From Orobanche coerulescens (Eukaryota > Streptophyta > Magnoliopsida > Lamiales > Orobanchaceae), in NCBI GenBank assembly GCA_033398695.1, contig CM065801.1:105393170-105457169 (forward strand): 64,000 nucleotides of DNA, given 5' to 3'. The notes under the pieces were generated by a model. The model was not told the DNA's origin and searched no databases. It saw only the letters and a list, made by a program, of their open reading frames with translations. Shown one piece after another: positions 21,104 to 32,535 of the stretch. The stretch's first letter is position 1; each line of letters opens with the position of its first letter. The position numbers were made by a program, and so were the translations under genes.

Positions 21104-22588
21104 GTTTCCTTGGTGGCAGATAGATCTGTCGTCCTGTAAGTCCACAAGGCTCCTGGAAGTTCTTCCGGCCATGAACTTTTAAGTTCTTCGAGGTGTGTCT
21201 TGAGGTGTTGCTTTATGATCTTGTTGACCACCTCGACTTGTCTATTGGATTGGGGGTAATACGACATAGAAAAGTTATTCCAGATGCGGAGGCCATCACA
21301 TAATGCCCGGAACTTCTTGTATCAAATTGTTTGGCATTGTTGGAGATGATGGACTGAGGAATCCCAAATTGACAGATGAGAGATTTCCAGATGAAGTCGA
21401 CTATTTTCTGCTCGGTTGCCCATGCCATGGGTTCGACCTCTACCTATTTTGTAAAATAATCGACCACGACTATGTCATATTGTACACCTCCATGCCATTT
21501 AGGCAGGGTACATATAGGTCAATTCCCCATTTAGCAAATGGCCACGGGCAATAAATGGAGGTGAGGGTTTCGGGTGGTGACCTGATTTGGGGGGCGAAGA
21601 TTTGGCACGAGACATATTTTTGAGAGAGCGCGATGGCGTCCTTTTCGATATTTGGCCAATAATACCCTTATCGGATCAGTTTAAAGGTGAGCGTCTAGCC
21701 TCCAGAGTGGTTGCCACATATACCTTTATGCACCTCTGTAAGGGCATACTCCAACTCCAACTTGGACAGGCACCTCAGTAGTGGGACCGAATAGCCTTAC
21801 TTGTATAAAGTGCCATCCTTAATGGTAAATCGGGCGGACTGAGTTCAGACTATTCGAGTTTGAGCCCGATCCTTGGGTAATACGCTATTTTAGAGATATT
21901 AAATTATAGGATGCATCCATCCTTGTGGTTCCGTCTGATCGGCTATCTGAACTTCCATCATTTCTAGGGCTGACGAGGCATGATATTCAATGCTGACTTC
22001 ATTCATGCGCTCGACTCTTGTGCTAGATGCTAATTTTGCCAAAGATTCAGCCTGGACATTTTCCGATCGAGGAATATGCTGTATAGTCCCTTGAAAATCC
22101 TGCAACGAGCTTGGGCTAGGCAGAGATATTTGATTCGTTTAGGTTCCTTAGCCTCATACTCGCCATTTATTTGGTTGGCGACCAATTGAGAGTCGCTTAA
22201 AATGGTGAGGTTGGTGAGGCCCAAGGAAGTCGCCATCTCTAGTCCGGTCAGGAGGGCTTCATATTTGGCCTCATTTTTGGTGGGCGTGAAGCCTATATGG
22301 ACAACAAAATATAATAATCGTTGATCCATACGGACCAGTACTAGCCCTGTGCATGCTCGGTCGGTGGTAAACGATCCGTCTACGTAGAGCGACCATCTTT
22401 TAGATCGGTCGTCCTCTCGTGTGATTGTCGGGACAAACTCCGCAATGTAATCTGTGAGGACCTGGACCTTTGTGGCAGTTTGCAATTCAAAGATTATCTC
22501 AAACTGCACGAGTTCGACGGCCCACTTAATCATCCAGACGGAAACATCGGCTTGGTGTAAGATTTGTTTCAAGGGATAGTTTGTTAAG
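21104..22588 (-). pseudogene. pol: Tat-lineage pol fragment: second RNase H and integrase core
   Basis: Read from 22588 leftwards. NYPLKQILHQADVSVWMIKW and VLTDYIAEF form the RT-RNase H link, followed by an archaeal-type RNase H with VDGS (Asp), NEAKYEALLTG (Glu) and ILSDSQL (Asp). This extra RNase H is characteristic of the Tat/Ogre lineage. The integrase follows with frame changes (FIWKSLICQFGIPQSIISNN, then YYPQSNRQVEVVNKIIKQHL and LWTYRTTDLSAT). The second catalytic Asp reads Asn (ISNN). RT is missing at the right edge and the C-terminus is cut by the Copia LTR. It is one of the oldest layers here. Confidence 0.85.
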
Positions 22589-23094
22589 AAAAAGTTGTTG
22601 GAGGAGAAGGAGAAGAAAAGGATGAAGGAAATGAAGTAGTTGAAAAGGAGAAGTAAGATGTCAGAGAAAAAGAAAAGGAAGTAGTTGAAAAGAATGAGGA
22701 AGTCAAAGAAGAAGAAAGTGAAGTTGAAAAAGAGGAGGAAGAGAAGTAGGAAGAAAAGAAGAAAAAGAAAATGAAGTTGATAAGGAGAAGAAAGAGGATG
22801 AGGACCATGATCAGGATTCACCTGATCAGGCCTCCAGCTCAGCTCATCCCTCAGAAGCTGAAGAATCAGGGCAGCCAGAAAAAACCCCATTTGATCAGAA
22901 AACAGAAGACAGGAAAATATCCTCTGAGAAATCCATTGCTTAAAAGTCAGCTGCACAGGGGAGCACAGCTGAAAACACTGCTCAGGCAGAGGCACCTGTA
23001 TTTCATCTACCTCCAAACTTCACTGAAATGATCAGATTAATGGTTGAGGAAATAGTTACCAAGCTTCTCGCAACAAGGGTAGAACCTCACCTGC
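22589..23094 (+). pseudogene. Acidic ORF of a non-autonomous Copia-like element, part 1
   Basis: A purine-rich coding stretch with a Glu/Lys-rich segment (EKENEVDKEKKEDEDHDQDS) followed by a Ser/Glu-rich linker and the helical FTEMIRLMVEEIVTKLLATR near the break. One in-frame TAA occurs near 22941. The frame continues across the TSD into 42152 (HLL...NTKMDSLLNRKE), showing that element B interrupted one ORF. The left edge meets the Tat fragment, so the start and 5' LTR are missing. No known domain is recognised. Confidence 0.6.
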
Positions 23095-25758
23095 TGTAAC
23101 ACCCCAATAAGGCGGCTATTACAGTACCGTGGACCCCACACTGGGACCCACCGAGCGATATCCAAAGTACAGATTAAATACAAAATACATGTGATACCGA
23201 ACCACAAAACATAGTACTTACTCCGATTTGGAGTTTACAACAGTATGGCCTACGGCCTTATTATACACAGGATCCAAAACATAAGTATAATCCATATGGA
23301 GATGGAATATACCTTAAATAACAATACATTTGTTAATATTTAAATAAAGCGGAAAGATAATATTACACGGTACAAACATGACCGGACTCAAAAGACTTGG
23401 GGCCCCCGAACTAGTATCCTTCGAACCATTCGTCATCACCCTGATCTTCCCGTGCCTTGCCCTTTCCTCGACCTAAAATACAAGACAAGTATTCTGCCCA
23501 ACACAGGGTCAGATATACATGATAAATGATTCTCAAGATATTATACAATTCACATATATAAGATTTCAAGGATAACAACCCGACTAACGAACATACCCCT
23601 CGGGCGTATGAACGCTTAGTCACAAAACATCGAACACATCCAAATATAAGAATGGACTATGAACGACTAACATAGTACGGCTCAAGATGGACATCACAGT
23701 ACGCCCGATCCGAATATGTGTCAGTGCACATGTCCACCCCGTATACGGAATCCAGGATATACGTGGGACAATGTACCTAATTAGCCTCAACGAACTACGT
23801 CTCGTGTGCACAACCTTTCACGGAAAATATTCACGCATGACTATATATGTGCCCGGCTAAAAATCCTACACAATATCCAATCGGAACGTAGATATGACTC
23901 CGGATATGTCACGATGCAACATGACAACGAATTCAATAATTCACAAATCCGACTAAAGATCGAGGACTCACCGAAATGACAATAAGGTCAACGATATCAA
24001 GGGTTCGAAAGTGACGAACCTGGGAATATAATCCCACGATGAAAACGGGACATCGTTAAGAACAACCTCAAATCACAAGATACAAGTTTATAAGTGTTTC
24101 ATATACATGAAATGCATAATCATCATAAGAATCCACACATCATTATAACCAAGCAAGATAATTGCCTCAATACGGAGGCGAGAATAGTCCTTCCTTCTCA
24201 AATGAACAAACGGCCCTCGATTCAAAATCGGTTACTCGAACAATCAACCTTGAATGAAGTATATTTTACTCAATGATACGTTCATATGATCATCTATACC
24301 AAATTTTCACGAGACAACATCCTAATTCCCATTTGAGTAGTTCAATTTTAAGATATTGAAGTGTTACTCCAAGAACCTTATTCAATACCATTCTCTTCTT
24401 ACGATTGATTACAAGATATTACCAAATGTTTGTTGGATTAAGAATCGTTCCATAATGTGTTAAACAATAATCTCCTATCCTTTAAACTTATCAAGAACAT
24501 CTCAAAGTAAAATCTGCACTTCAAACAATTACTTATGTTGAGTTAACTAGTTACAAATCCATATTATGATCATGAAGACTACCTCAAGTTTAACACCATC
24601 CTTATAATCTTTTAATTAACTTGGAGATTCGAATATTATTCCTCTGAATTCACTTAGCTTAGGTTCAAGAAGGTCATTTCATTCTTTTAATGATCAACAA
24701 GGATTTCTTAAAACATTTTATGGTAATTATTCCAACAAGTTATTTACATTACAATGAAACAAGGACTATTATTATTCCAATGGTGTTATTAGTCTAGCAA
24801 GGAGAGTGTGGTTTCACTAAACATGATCATCATTATTCAAAACACCAAGAACTTAACATTACAAATCCCCTAATCATCATATTCATCATTAAGTTTGTTG
24901 GAAGCTTAACTATAAACATGTTTAGCTTGATTAATTCATCACTAGGTGGAGTATACTTAATCACTATCATTATAATTACGAGATTATAGGGTTAAATCGT
25001 ATAACATACCTTAATCAAGAACAATACACCAAAACCACAGGAACACAATCTAAGCTTCAAGAATAACTCCAACTCCCAATCAACAAGCTCCAAAATCAAA
25101 ATGTAAAGCTCAAACACAAGTTGGAAGAAGGTAATTTTGATCTAGGGATGAAGGGGGATGATTATATGGGTGAAAAATTAGAGGTTGGACGTGCAAAATG
25201 AAAGACACAAGCTGTCTTTTTATAATCGCAAGATTACATGACGTTATCACAAGAGGATAACGTACGTTAACATCTTTACGTACGCTACACAAAAAGTGTT
25301 ACGTACGTAAGCTAAGTCCAGAGGTTGCTGGACTGAAATATGAACATCATTACGTACGTTACCGCTTGAAGCATTACGTACGTAATGTAGGTCAACTAGG
25401 TTGCCTCCAAAAGATCAGATATTCGAATCCCGTCCGGCCCCACACGCCGAAAGTTGAGATCGGATACGATTACACTGGTTACGTACGTAACAGGTGCCTC
25501 TTTACGTATGTAAAGGCCTTAAAATAACGTACGTTGTGCCTAAGGATTAGCGTACGTTAGGCTCAGGTTTAATATCTCAAAAATGTACTTATCTATACAA
25601 CGTTGAGAATTCAATCATAGTGCGAGTGATCGTTATTATTATGTCTATTTATGATATATTCCAACATCAATAAACATTACACAAATACAACAAGACTACA
25701 ACTGTATTGAATTATCCGAATAATAAAGAGTAAGTAAGAATTTCCGTTGGATATTACA
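23095..25758 (-). repeat. 3' LTR of element B
   Basis: On the plus strand it reads TGTAACACCCC to GGATATTACA. It is 2664 bp, about 400 bp longer than the 5' copy, because the 5' copy suffered a deletion with an inverted filler. The TATA box on the minus strand (TTATAAAAAG) is at 25216-25226, with the dyad array immediately upstream. Confidence 0.9.
25258..25559 (-). promoter_or_regulatory. Nine-copy TTACGTACGTAA dyad array in the B 3' LTR
   Basis: Copies start at 25258, 25276, 25299, 25350, 25374, 25479, 25502, 25525 and 25548. Within clusters the pitch is 18, 23, 24, 23, 23 and 23 bp. Several are perfect palindromes (TTACGTACGTAA). The array begins about 32 bp from the minus-strand TATA box. 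The 5' LTR keeps the same array at 41668-41951. Confidence 0.85.
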
Positions 25759-25795
25759 TACTCCCCCCTTAAAAGGGGTTTCGTCCTCGAAACTA
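25759..25795 (-). other. Polypurine tract and pre-PPT hairpin of element B, with the pol stop
   Basis: On the minus strand, GTTTCG-AGGA-CGAAAC (25778-25793) is a 6-bp-stem hairpin followed by CCCCTTTTAAGGGGGGAGTA, then the LTR TGTAATATCC. The pol stop codon TAG (25793-25795) overlaps the hairpin start. Confidence 0.75.
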
Positions 25796-25901
25796 AGGGG
25801 TAAACAATTCAGGATACCTCTCTTGAATGCTTCTCTCCATCTCCCACGTGGCCTCCTCGACCCCGTGTCGTGACCACTGAACCTTCAGTAGGGGAATCGT
25901 C
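25793..25901 (-). pseudogene. pol: Chromodomain-like C-terminus of element B polyprotein
   Basis: Reads IPLLKVQWSRHGVEEATWEM and ERSIQERYPELF, then stop. This is the chromodomain-like tail of Tekay/Del integrases (KVxWxxxxxEEATWE), which directs insertion to chromatin. Its first half (EERPLRILERRIKQLRNKT) lies on the other side of element A2 near 34879-34950. The break is at the TCGTC TSD. Confidence 0.82.
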
Positions 25902-26453
25902 TGTAACACCCCCAAGTTATTCAAGGTATATTACAGCGCCGTGAGCCCCGCCGTGGGACCCACAAGGCTAAACATACGCGGAACTATAAAACTTGACCGA
26001 GAAGGCTACATACAATGGAAAGAAAGACGATACAAATGATATTCAAAACCATAACCAATGAAACCATATACATCACTGCACAAATCAATACCTCGGCAAC
26101 ACAGGCCGGAACATCAAGGAAACTGAAATACAATACTCGAGTATTTAAAATCCATTCCAGTACAACAACACTGAATGGAGGAATCCAAAAAGATAACCGG
26201 AGACAAGACACAGTATCACACTTGCCCATCATCTTCATGCCGACCCGATACCCGCCTGTCCGCTCTCTTGGAACCTGAAATACATAAAAAGTATTTTCCC
26301 CATAAAGGGGTTAGCCGTTGAATAGCTAGTGCAAGTATATCAAGTATGAAACACAATACTCCTCGACAATAAAGTAAATGTAACCGTCAATTCATCAATT
26401 CAAGACTAGTATTCCGGAATAACTAAATCTCATAGTGTCACACCAAGACGTAT

Positions 26454-26645
26454 GTGAATGCCGTAGAAACGGTTCGTTCATATCATCCGTCAATACATGT
26501 ATGAATGCCGTAGAAACGGTTCGTTCATATTATGCCATCAATACATATATGAATGCCGTAAAAACGGTTCGTTCATATTATGCCATCAATATATCTATGA
26601 ATGCGGTAAAAACGGTTCGTTCATATCATACCATCAATATTTCTT
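26454..26645 (-). repeat. Four tandem 46-48-bp hairpin-forming units (3' A LTR)
   Basis: Each unit has ATGAATGCCGTAGAAACGGT followed by TCGTTCATAT. CCGT/ACGG and ATGAA/TTCAT pair, so every unit can fold into a short hairpin. Unit phases start at about 26457, 26503, 26551 and 26599. The array is downstream of the TATA box and would be in the transcript. The same array is in the 5' LTR at 33089-33280. Confidence 0.8.
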
Positions 26646-27244
26646 ACTTTCAAAGTCGAGAACGTACAATCATAATTATATACTTGCCTTGAATAGTCGA
26701 CGACGCAACGAACGGAATAGAAAGTCACCGACGAATACTAGGAACCATCGAAACCGAACCTAACGATTCGAAGAATACAATCACAACAGATTCTAAACGA
26801 ATACGGAATTGGAATACGCCCGGACACCCGCCTACGATTCATGTATATTCGTATAAAAACGACAACGAGGGCGGACCACAACCAAACCCTCTCGATTTCA
26901 TAAAAATCACGAAATATACCATGAATCCGTAGGGAAACTAAGAGTACCAACAAGATTAATCATATTCATCATGAATTACTCAGCAAAACCGAATGAATCG
27001 GACAAAAACGCGAAAATCCCCAAATCTCCCCAAAAGTAGGGTTCTAAAGATCTAACCTTGATTCGCTGGATCGAAGGATGTTATAAGATGATTGATCGGT
27101 GATATAAACTCAGAAACTTCATGGATTTGTTTTTTAACAACATGGCTTCATCTCCTTCAAAGCTCCATCCGCGGACCGAAGAGAAAAGAAATGAAAAATG
27201 AATGAAAAAGTGGCTGCTCTGTCATTTATATACTGGGCCGGAAC

Positions 27245-27665
27245 TAGCTTGCGCTAGCCTTCCTGGACTAGCGTGCGCTATCGGCCAGTATCGGCCCAGC
27301 ACTCTCGGCCATGGCCCGCACGACCCGGCACCACCGACCACCCCGCCGACCATGACTTGTCCGCCCGACTCCCGCTAGCGTGCGCTACGGCCGGAAGCCT
27401 GCGCGCGCTAGCCGACCTGTCCATTAGCCTCTGGACTAACAAACTCATCCCGGTAACGTACGCTAGTCGGCCGACAGCGTGCGCTACCCCTGCCGGTTAG
27501 CGTGCGCCATGACCGACAGTAGCGTGCACTACCTGCCGATCCTACCCGAGTCCAGAACCTCAGAATCCCTCTGCCCAGGCCCGATAGCGTATGCTGGGCT
27601 GACTTGACAGCGTGCGCTACACTGCCGAGCTAGCGCGCGCAGCGTCCTGGCCGTAGCGTGCGCTA
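27245..27665 (-). promoter_or_regulatory. TAGCGTGCGCTA dyad array (3' A LTR)
   Basis: About a dozen perfect or degenerate copies of TAGCGTGCGCTA, upstream of a minus-strand TATA box near 27225-27232 (TATATAAATG on the minus strand). The 5' copy of the LTR has the corresponding array at 33879-34300, with copy-specific mutations. Confidence 0.8.
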
Positions 27666-28239
27666 CGCCGGTTCCTACCGTGCCTGCTCGGCCAGTGCCC
27701 AGCACTTCCGACAGTGCCGCACCGGTCCGGCCAGCTGCTCAGCCGCCACGACCCGACGCCTCGATTTCCGAAAACCCACGAAACGAACATGACGAAAAGT
27801 TCGCGGACGACATCAACGACTCGAAATGAAAACGTAATGCAATAATTAATCATATGCGACCAAGAAAAGGGTAGAGACAACAAATACAGATATGGATACC
27901 CATAACTTTGGATAAATTACAAAATGGCCCAAAATGCCCGTAAATCACGATACGTGATCGAATAACTAACCCGAAGTTCATAACATGTCTAACGAAGTTA
28001 AACAGACTTACAGGAAACTCGAAACAGCAGTTTCGAACGGGATTCGCAAGAATCGACTCAAGAGCGGAAAAGTCGCTAAAAAGCACGGAACTCAACAAAA
28101 CGACTCCGAAACGAACTCGGATGTCAAAAAGTGTAGAATTAATCATTCTCAGAATGACGAAACGGTCCCAAGAAAGTCGTAAAAACGGACTTTCGCCAAA
28201 AAAGAAAAATTACCAGAAATCGAATTTGCGGATATTACA

Positions 28240-30502
28240 TTCTACCCTCCTTAAAAGAAGTTTCGTCCCGAAACTTAAAACAACTAGGGAGAAGCAATAT
28301 CCCGCTAGGAAAACTCAACGAGATACACAAGAAACGCGTAACTTACGCCCAACGGCGAAACGTTACAAGCAACACAACAATACATTACCCGAAGGTAATC
28401 CAAGCCAACGCTGAAGTAAATACGAATCATAATGCCTGAAGGCTCCAACAAAAATACCAATACATCGCAATGGCCTGAAAACCCCTCAGCCGAAGCTGTA
28501 TATCACGATGGCCTGAAAGCCGAACAGCCCAAAGCTGTAAATCATCACAATACAGATCTCAAAGAGGCAAACCTGACTGTCGGACATACCCCTCGGCGTA
28601 TGAACAACCAGCCGCAAATCGTCAGACATATCCAATACAACATGGACTACGAACGACCAAACAATAAGGCTCAAGAGGGACATCACAGCACACCCGATCT
28701 GGAAATATGTCCGTGCACATGTCCACCCCGTATACGGAATCCAGAATATACGTGTGACAATGTACCTAATTAGCCTCAAGAACTACGTCTCGTGTGCACA
28801 GTCCAATGCGGAAACATCCACGCATGACCATCGAGTGCCTGGCTAAAAATCCTACACATAACCAATCGGCATGCAGACATGATTCCAGATATGCCATGAT
28901 ACAACATGACAACGAAACTCAAAGGATAAAATACCCATTACGGATCATACGACTCACCAAGTGAACGATGACACATGAATAATGAAAGATCGACACGACC
29001 AATGATATTCAAAATAACCATCCTGGGATCAGAATCCCTAAGGACCGATTAACACGGCAATAACCACAACACCACAATTCGGGAAATCCTCCACCCTCAA
29101 CGATCACAAAATTACCGAGTTCACCAGAATAATAGTGTGGTGCCTTGAGTCGGCCAACACGACAATAATAACTCAAAGATGGGCACTATCCTCGGCGATC
29201 CCCATTCAATATCTCGATTGTCTTCGAACGACCAATCGATAACGACTCAACGGATGGGAACTATCTTTGACAGTCCCAATTCAATACTTCGGTTACCTTA
29301 GAACGGTAACTCGATAACAACGGTACAACGGATGTCTCAGCACACTTAAATCAGTTACCGATAATGAAGATGAAATTCGAATACATCAATGCCTTCAATC
29401 GGCCGTTTACGAACAACAATAACATTTGGCATAATTTGTCGACGGGTGTCGTGTCAAACAATCCCCTGATATCAATACAATCATAAGGAAGCCAAGTCTC
29501 GAAATGATACACACATTCGTACACCTACACGATAACATTAGTCTCATTGATTAGTACGAGTATAAAACTTTCCTCGATATCAATACAACGAACTGTTACC
29601 AATTCAGTTGATTTCGTCTTACGAATTCCTCAGTCTCGACCAAGTTAATCTACGAACCCTTCAACCTTAACCGCAACACAACAGTCATAATTCACGATCA
29701 AACATCATATCTTATTGTAAAACGAAGGATTAATAATCAATAGGTTCGATGACGACCAATATCAATACCACCAAACCACAAACTCAATCGTTTCACCATA
29801 TCTCGACTAATCACAGTCTGAACAATCCAACTCAGACACTTACAAATCCTGTCCACAATACGAGTCGAAATATGATGATCATATCAGCAACCAATTAGGA
29901 CCAATAATAAGGGTCTAAATGTTCCAAACTCAATTCTTAAATACGAATTGATAAGGTTCCCTTCTCGTAAATCCATCGTTAAAATTTACTTATGACCGTC
30001 ATCAATTCGAATCATCCGACTGGTTCAAAACAATAGATAATCCTATTAAAAAGGTTATCAAATAGTCCAATCATTCGACTTGAACATTTGCTCCATACGT
30101 ATGGGCTTCCAAATTCAGAGATGAATAATAGTCTCATCAAACTCATAATCACATTCGTATTCCTACACGAATATTATTTCAAACACATAGTTTAGCTCTA
30201 GATATGAATATTCCATATTCATTTTCAAAACATCAACACTTCTTAAAAAAAATTTCATCACCTCGTATAATTCAAGAGTTCTTCAAGAACACGAAATCTC
30301 CGAAATCCCGTTCAGAACAACATATCCGAGGTATATATATCCATGTTACCATTTTCTTCATCATGCCATTCATACAACCTTAAGAATCGCAACAATACCG
30401 TTATCATCATATGAAGAAGATCTCAATAATCATATCAACATCCGAAATCTCTTATTACAATTCCAATAAATCTCGTATAACATTATCACATGATACCATA
30501 AT
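28240..30502 (-). other. Internal region 1 of composite A2, no coding domain
   Basis: Next to the LTR on the minus strand is AAGTTTCG-GGA-CGAAACTT (28258-28276) and an AAGGAGGGTAGAA polypurine tract. The next about 150 bp are shared with the internal 3' ends of A4 (57000-57180) and of the element at 63806-64000. 28500-28930 resembles the leader part of the element B LTR (23590-23930), so relic LTR sequence is built into the interior. Two units of about 73 bp repeat at 29171-29318. The right end, next to LTR C, has a primer-site-like TATGGTATCA (minus strand, 30490-30500). No gag-pol domain is found. Confidence 0.6.
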
Positions 30503-32005
30503 TGTAACACCCCAGATCCTCCTGGGAATATTACACGCCGTAAACCCTTCTCACAAGGATTTACCAGGCTAAGCACAATTTTCCACGTCATTTTAAAAAT
30601 GCCAAGAAGACCGATGACGGTAATATTTTTCAAATACTAAAAAAAATCATTTTCCAAATACCGTCAAAACGATCAAGGCCAAAATGCCAAAACTCAGTTT
30701 AGGGAATCGGTTTTACAAAATAAAATTCAGTTGGCAAAATACCAAAAGCCATTTCAAAATACTCACGCAACGGATAAAAGTACAGTCCAATTTATGCATT
30801 TACATTGAAATAAGACGAACATCAAAATACACGATTCCCAACATACTCCCTCCCAAGTAGTAATCCTTAAAAAAACGAACCACTATCAAAGGGATACGAG
30901 GATTACCTTGTATGGACGAATCATGAAGAAGAAGAATTTGAACTCCATTCCAAGAATCATCAAGAACTTCAAGAACAATACTTAAATCCGAGCTCTCCAT
31001 CTTAATCTTGTTTAAGAGAATCATCTCTCAATGTTTAGGAACTTCAAGTACTTCCCAAGGTTCTCTCTATTGACTGACGGAAGGAGAATGGACAAAATGC
31101 CTCTCAGCACTCGTCTATCCTATCTATAAAACACCTCACTAGCGCGCGCTAGACCTTATATTTAGCGTGCGCTACAGGACTAGCGTGCGCTATCCTTCCT
31201 TGACAGCGTGCGCTATTGGGCAGTCCAGAAGCTACTACATTGCCTCGAAATTCATCTAACGTACATAATGCCCATGCATTAGCGTACGCTAACAGGCGTT
31301 GACTTGATACAGTGAAATGCTCAGTAGCGTGCGTTATTCTTCGACCTTAACGTGCGCTAATCATCATTGACTTGCTACAGTATCGTGCCCCCACATTCCG
31401 AAAGCATCCGCGATTACCGGGATTCCTTTGACCGATATGGAATTAGCGTGCGCTAATCATACGGTTTTAGCGTGCGCTAGCTCTACACGACAAACACTCG
31501 CTGACCTTATCTGGACACGCGTCGAACATGGACGGGTCCACCCGCCGAAAGCTAAGATTCCATTATTGGCGATCTGATGTTAGCGTGCGCTAACCAACAT
31601 GCGTTAGCGTGCGCTAACTGAATATAAAAGTCAATCTGGGCCTACCTGTCGGTCACCTTCCGGAACTAACCCAGCAAGTCGTTACGTACGTTAGGGGTCC
31701 TCCTTAGCGTACGTAACCGAACCTCTTAGCGTGCGCTAAGTATGCACCGTAGCATACGCTAAGTATATATCTTAGCGCGCACTAGGCATACCCTGTAGCG
31801 TGCGCTAACGTAGCTGTACTTAGCCATTTTCCGCTATTCTCTACCAACATCTCGACATACCAAACGATCATACGGCACAATCAATACATATACGCATTCA
31901 GCAACATTGTCATACGTTCACATCATCCTCAAGCACAATTATCCATCAACGACATCCAACAAATAAACGAAAAAAAAAATATATCCGAAAAATCAGGGTA
32001 TTACA
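30503..32005 (-). repeat. Internal LTR C of composite A2
   Basis: Plus-strand ends TGTAACACCCC and GGGTATTACA, 1503 bp. It has a primer-site-like sequence on its 3' (left) side and a hairpin plus polypurine tract on its 5' (right) side, and no flanking direct repeat (ATAAT versus CTCTC). It was therefore not a separate solo-LTR insertion. Its right-hand part holds the densest dyad array of the window. Its body resembles part of the interior of element A4 (near 54925-55010). Confidence 0.8.
31140..31807 (-). promoter_or_regulatory. Eighteen-copy dyad array in LTR C
   Basis: Copies start at 31140, 31163, 31181, 31204, 31258, 31280, 31325, 31348, 31444, 31468, 31581, 31605, 31682, 31705, 31727, 31750, 31773 and 31796. 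The last six are spaced 23, 22, 23, 23 and 23 bp. TAGCGTGCGCTA, TTACGTACGTTA and hybrids such as TAGCGTACGTAA are interspersed in one array, linking the two sequence versions as one motif. A weak minus-strand TATA (TTTTATAG) lies near 31125. Confidence 0.88.
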
Positions 32006-32535
32006 CTCTCCCCCCTTAAAAATAAGTTTCGTCATCGAAACTTGCAATCACTCGCACAAACAACATTTCAACGGAAATTCAAATTCACAAAGACTTATCG
32101 AATAATCCGAACAACATACTTACAAGTCTGTGAATTCGAAGATCTCACGTGATACTAGCATGCGACTTCTAAACAAAGTCTCGACATAATACCGATACAC
32201 ACCAATAGCGCAATTAGCAACTTAACAAAATCTCAAGGAAGAGTTCACGTCCGTGACCACGACCACGATTCTTCCTACTTTCAGCCAACATTCTGAAGGG
32301 CACACACGTGCGTAAGTATAATCCAAATCGCACATTCTCGAAGTGACCAATTCCCAAGAATACCAAGCTATAAACGAAACGATTAAGAAAAATACAAGAA
32401 GAGTGAGAGGACTTACAAGTACCGGTCGCACTCTGATGATGGCAGAGTAGTGATACTGTGGGTAATTGACGACTCAATCGACCCAAAAGACCGACAACCT
32501 AGGTATCCATAAACCTAAGCTCCGATACCATATTC
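32006..32535 (-). other. Internal region 2 of composite A2: leader, primer site and second polypurine tract
   Basis: On the minus strand the primer site TGGTATCGGAGCTTAGG lies just after the 5' A LTR (about 32514-32530), matching the initiator-Met tRNA type of Tekay elements. Next comes a leader also found after the 5' LTR of A4, with TTGTAAGTCC as a possible splice donor. The segment ends with hairpin AAGTTTCG-ATGA-CGAAACTT (32024-32043) and the tract AAGGGGGGAGAG before LTR C. Confidence 0.75.

Larger units (their letters stand above)
25902..28239 (-). repeat. 3' A LTR of composite A2
   Basis: Plus-strand ends are TGTAACACCCCC and GGATATTACA. It carries a 48-bp tandem repeat (26454-26645) in the leader part and a dyad array (27245-27665). 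The outer about 370 bp next to 28239 are shared with all other A-type LTRs in the window. Confidence 0.92.

Noticed and set aside
22030..23016. 328-codon minus-strand ORF with a Phe/Leu/Ser-rich stretch that looks membrane-like
   Set aside because: The hydrophobic part is the antisense of a Glu/Lys-rich plus-strand ORF. Only the part left of 22588 is real (Tat RNase H). It spans a junction of two elements.
26435..26763. Overlapping ORFs with repeated peptides (ECRRNGSF and similar)
   Set aside because: They translate the 48-bp hairpin repeat in an LTR leader on the antisense strand of the element. Unit lengths of 46 and 48 do not keep one frame by design.
31140..31807. Regular short palindromes with similar spacers, superficially like a CRISPR array
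   Set aside because: The sequence is a plant LTR, repeats are 12 bp with degenerate spelling, spacers are 10-12 bp and no cas genes exist. It is a promoter-proximal dyad array.
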